A stretch of 64,000 nt of DNA, from assembly GCA_035653615.1 (NCBI GenBank), contig DASRBN010000027.1:1-64000 (forward strand). The letters are read 5' to 3'. Origin of the DNA: Ktedonobacteraceae bacterium (GTDB lineage: Bacteria > Chloroflexota > Ktedonobacteria > Ktedonobacterales > Ktedonobacteraceae). Position numbers and translations under genes: made by a program. A model generated the notes under the pieces. The model did no database searches. It had not been told where the DNA came from and saw only the letters and a list, made by a program, of their open reading frames with translations. Positions 61,963-64,000 of the stretch are shown piece by piece. The stretch's first letter is position 1. Each line of letters opens with the position of its first letter.

Positions 61963-62448
61963 ATGATCACCATTGGAGTTCTTACCATCAGCGATAGCGG
62001 CGCGGTTGGTGCCCGCGTTGATACCAGCGGCGAAAATATTCGCTCGCTGGTCACGCAATTGCCGGAAGCTGTCATCAGCGCGGGCGCGATCATACCTGAT
62101 GAGCGGGAACAGATCGAGGCTACATTGATCGAGTGGTGCGATGAGAAGCATCTCAACCTGATCATCACCACCGGCGGAACCGGCCTCGCGCCTCGCGATG
62201 TCACTCCGGAGGCGACAAAAGCGGTCATCGACCGCGAGGCGCCAGGTATTGCAGAGGCCATGCGCGCAATCAGCCTGCAACATACTCCCTTTGGTATGCT
62301 TTCTCGGGGAGTCGCGGGCACACGCGGCCGCTCGCTGATCATTAATCTCCCCGGCAGCCCGAAAGCGGTGAAAGAGTGCCTCGAATATATCCTGCCTGTC
62401 CTGCCCCATGCTGTGAATTTGCTGACCGGCGGGCCGAGGGAACACTAA
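61963..62448 (+). CDS. MogA/MoaB-type molybdopterin adenylyltransferase
   Basis: A 161-residue single-domain protein of the MoaB/Mog superfamily, acting in molybdenum-cofactor synthesis (adenylation of molybdopterin). It has [19 protein letters not shown] at the N-terminus, the molybdopterin loop [16 protein letters not shown] (about 69-84) and [16 protein letters not shown]. The ATG has no strong ribosome-binding site; AAAGGA is 17 nt upstream. Tandem repeats precede it. It is followed after 2 bp by the WD40 gene. Confidence 0.9.
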   Translation: MITIGVLTISDSGAVGARVDTSGENIRSLVTQLPEAVISAGAIIPDEREQIEATLIEWCDEKHLNLIITTGGTGLAPRDVTPEATKAVIDREAPGIAEAMRAISLQHTPFGMLSRGVAGTRGRSLIINLPGSPKAVKECLEYILPVLPHAVNLLTGGPREH

Positions 62449-62450
62449 AT

Positions 62451-63356
62451 TTGTCTAACGATAATTCTACAACCTCTCTATTCACCTACGCGGGCCATAC
62501 GGACTACGTTTTTGCTGTTGCGTGGTCACCTGATGGCGTGTCTATCGCCTCGGCTTCGCAGGACACTACTGTGCGCACCTGGGATGCGGCAACGGGCGAG
62601 GATAGATATGTCTACCGGGGGCATTCAAGCTGCGTGCTTTCCGTGGCGTGGTCGCCTGATGGTCACTACCTGGCTTCTGGCGATACGAGCGGCAGCATTC
62701 ATGTATGGGAAGTTCGTACGGGCCGCGCTATTCTTACATATCGCGGCCACACGCGTTTTGTGAGAAGCATTGCGTGGTCGCCAGATGGCAAGTACATCGC
62801 TTCGGGTGGCGACTTTGGGGACAGTACGACAAAAGTCTGGGAAGCTTTTAGCGGCGGCACGATTTATACTGACAAGAATCAGTACAGAGTGTTTGCCGTG
62901 GCCTGGTCACCTGGTGGCAGCCGGCTCGCTTCCGCCAGCTTTGATGGCAGCGTGCATATCTGGGATGCCTTTACGGGTGGCAATCTTCTCCATTATAAAG
63001 GGCATGATGCCCCGGTTTACGCCATGAGCTGGTCACCTGGTGGACGATGTATCGCCTCCGCGGGCCAGGATACGACCGTGCGCACCTGGTCGGCGGCAAC
63101 AGGAGATACTCTTCGTATTTACAAGGGCCACACCCGGCCGGTCAAAGCCCTGTCATGGTCACCCAATAGCCGGTATATTGCGTCCGGCGGCGATGACTGG
63201 ACTATTCAGGTATGGGATGCTACTACGGGAAAGAGTCTTATCGAATATGGCCGTTATCCCAGATGGATACGTACCGTTGCATGGTCACCGGATGGCCGGT
63301 GTATCGCCTTTGCGTATGACCAGGCGGTGCGGATTGTGGAGGCACGTGTCCAGTAG
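62451..63356 (+). CDS. Seven-bladed WD40 repeat protein
   Basis: A 301-residue protein of seven WD40 repeats, one full propeller with almost nothing else. Each repeat has the form W(S)P-D/G-x-A-S...x-W-D/E; repeats start near residues 14, 56, 98, 141, 183, 225 and 267. The start is TTG 62451, two bases after the mog stop, with GAGGG upstream, so translation is likely coupled. It is probably a scaffold for protein contacts. A functional link with the molybdopterin enzyme is implied by the arrangement only. Confidence 0.87.
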   Translation: MSNDNSTTSLFTYAGHTDYVFAVAWSPDGVSIASASQDTTVRTWDAATGEDRYVYRGHSSCVLSVAWSPDGHYLASGDTSGSIHVWEVRTGRAILTYRGHTRFVRSIAWSPDGKYIASGGDFGDSTTKVWEAFSGGTIYTDKNQYRVFAVAWSPGGSRLASASFDGSVHIWDAFTGGNLLHYKGHDAPVYAMSWSPGGRCIASAGQDTTVRTWSAATGDTLRIYKGHTRPVKALSWSPNSRYIASGGDDWTIQVWDATTGKSLIEYGRYPRWIRTVAWSPDGRCIAFAYDQAVRIVEARVQ

Positions 63357-63397
63357 GCAGCCGTTGTGGTTGCACTCCACGAGAGCGTACCGACCAG

Positions 63398-64000
63398 TTA
63401 GCCCTCATTATTCTCTAGTGGCAGCGAGAAGTAGAACGTGCAGCCCTCGCCGGGTTTGCTTTCTACCCACATGCGGCCACCCTGCCGCGCGATGATCTCG
63501 TGCGCGATGTAGAGTCCAAGGCCCAGGCCTGCAACTTGCTCCTCGTTGCCATTGGAAGCTCGGTAGAAACGTTCAAAAATACGGGCCTGGTCTTCCTGGC
63601 TAATACCTCGCCCTTCATCTTTCACGGAGACGACGACCTCTGCATCCTGTCGCTTCACTCCGACTACGACGGGTCGGCCCGCGGGACTATACTTAATGGC
63701 ATTGCTGACCAGGTTGTTCAGCACCTGCTCCAGGCGCTCTGCATCCCAGTTGCCGCTGATAGCTTCCTCATCTGCTTCGAGTTTCAGGGGATGATCATCC
63801 AGGTCAGAGTACGTTTCAATTACGCGGCGGGCCAGCGCCACAATATCGACATTTTCCTGCTTGTGTAGTTCGAACATGTTGACGCCAATACGTGTAATAT
63901 CTAGCATCTCATCAAGGAAGTGGGAGAGGCGATGAACCTGGCGGATGATGCTATCCAGAAGGCGAACCAGGTTTTCCTGCTCTGTAGCTGCTGCCCCGCG
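63398..64000 (-). CDS. Sensor histidine kinase, C-terminal part
   Basis: The gene runs off the right end of the window. About 200 C-terminal residues are visible, ending at 63398. The visible N-terminal stretch (RLSHFLDEMLDITRIG) is the end of the phospho-acceptor helix pair, followed by a HATPase domain with the N box LNNLVSNAIKYS, the G1 box DEGRGI and the G2 box GLGLGL. The kinase would phosphorylate a response regulator, not visible here. Sensor domains lie beyond the window. Confidence 0.88.
   Translation of the reverse strand, partial: RGAAATEQENLVRLLDSIIRQVHRLSHFLDEMLDITRIGVNMFELHKQENVDIVALARRVIETYSDLDDHPLKLEADEEAISGNWDAERLEQVLNNLVSNAIKYSPAGRPVVVGVKRQDAEVVVSVKDEGRGISQEDQARIFERFYRASNGNEEQVAGLGLGLYIAHEIIARQGGRMWVESKPGEGCTFYFSLPLENNEG

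Overview
The window looks like a chromosomal segment of a GC-rich, metabolically versatile soil-type bacterium, most likely Chloroflexota of the Ktedonobacteria type. This is inferred from gene content (F420-type reductase, Rad50/NurA pair, GlsB-type small membrane proteins, ECF sigma/bactofilin operon, caa3-type oxidase assembly genes, many Pro/Thr-rich surface proteins, frequent TTG/GTG starts) and not from any rRNA marker. No rRNA or tRNA gene was recognised.

Left end (1-2.3 kb): the distal part of a CRISPR array of 37-bp repeats reading rightwards (175-718). No cas gene is in view. Decayed repeat copies follow, bracketing a broken small membrane ORF, then a small unknown gene and a decayed nucleotidyltransferase next to an unknown partner. 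2.4-20.8 kb: acetyltransferase, two GlsB-like proteins, MFS exporter, membrane transglutaminase, a large type IIG-style DNA methyltransferase without an evident nuclease part, PH-like and Pro/Thr-rich surface proteins, an orphan anti-sigma factor, MgtC/DUF4010, DoxX, then an F420-type reductase followed by an ERG2/sigma-1-receptor-like protein, an NAD-dependent epimerase and a secreted beta-propeller.

21-31 kb: two secreted GH5 glycosidases flank a methyltransferase, DUF488, HPP, DUF2630, an MGDG-synthase-like glycosyltransferase and a UDP-sulfoquinovose synthase. The synthase is interrupted by a 359-residue LAGLIDADG intein inside its catalytic YxxxK motif. 31-37 kb: a five-gene leftward sugar/sugar-acid operon (SDR, LarA-like, PGI-like, Gfo/Idh/MocA, TIM-barrel epimerase). 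37-49 kb: acyl-CoA dehydrogenase behind an expanded repeat tract, MFS, ECF sigma/membrane/bactofilin operon, RNA methyltransferase, PH-PASTA protein, CvpA-like protein, ComB.

49-64 kb: quinone oxidoreductase, SCO, CtaB and divergent CtaG (heme/copper oxidase assembly); a Rad50-like/NurA operon; an AT-rich two-gene operon of a hydrolase-dead RelA/SpoT synthetase and a membrane PLD-like protein (the best candidate for an undescribed signalling or defence module); CpXC; Mog-WD40; and a histidine kinase running off the right edge.

The chromosome carries several classes of repeat: REP-like inverted elements built on TGTCATTCTGAGCG (three loci), two of which have grown short tandem arrays that reach the next gene; long perfect palindromes between convergent genes; and a 76-bp dispersed repeat (two copies).
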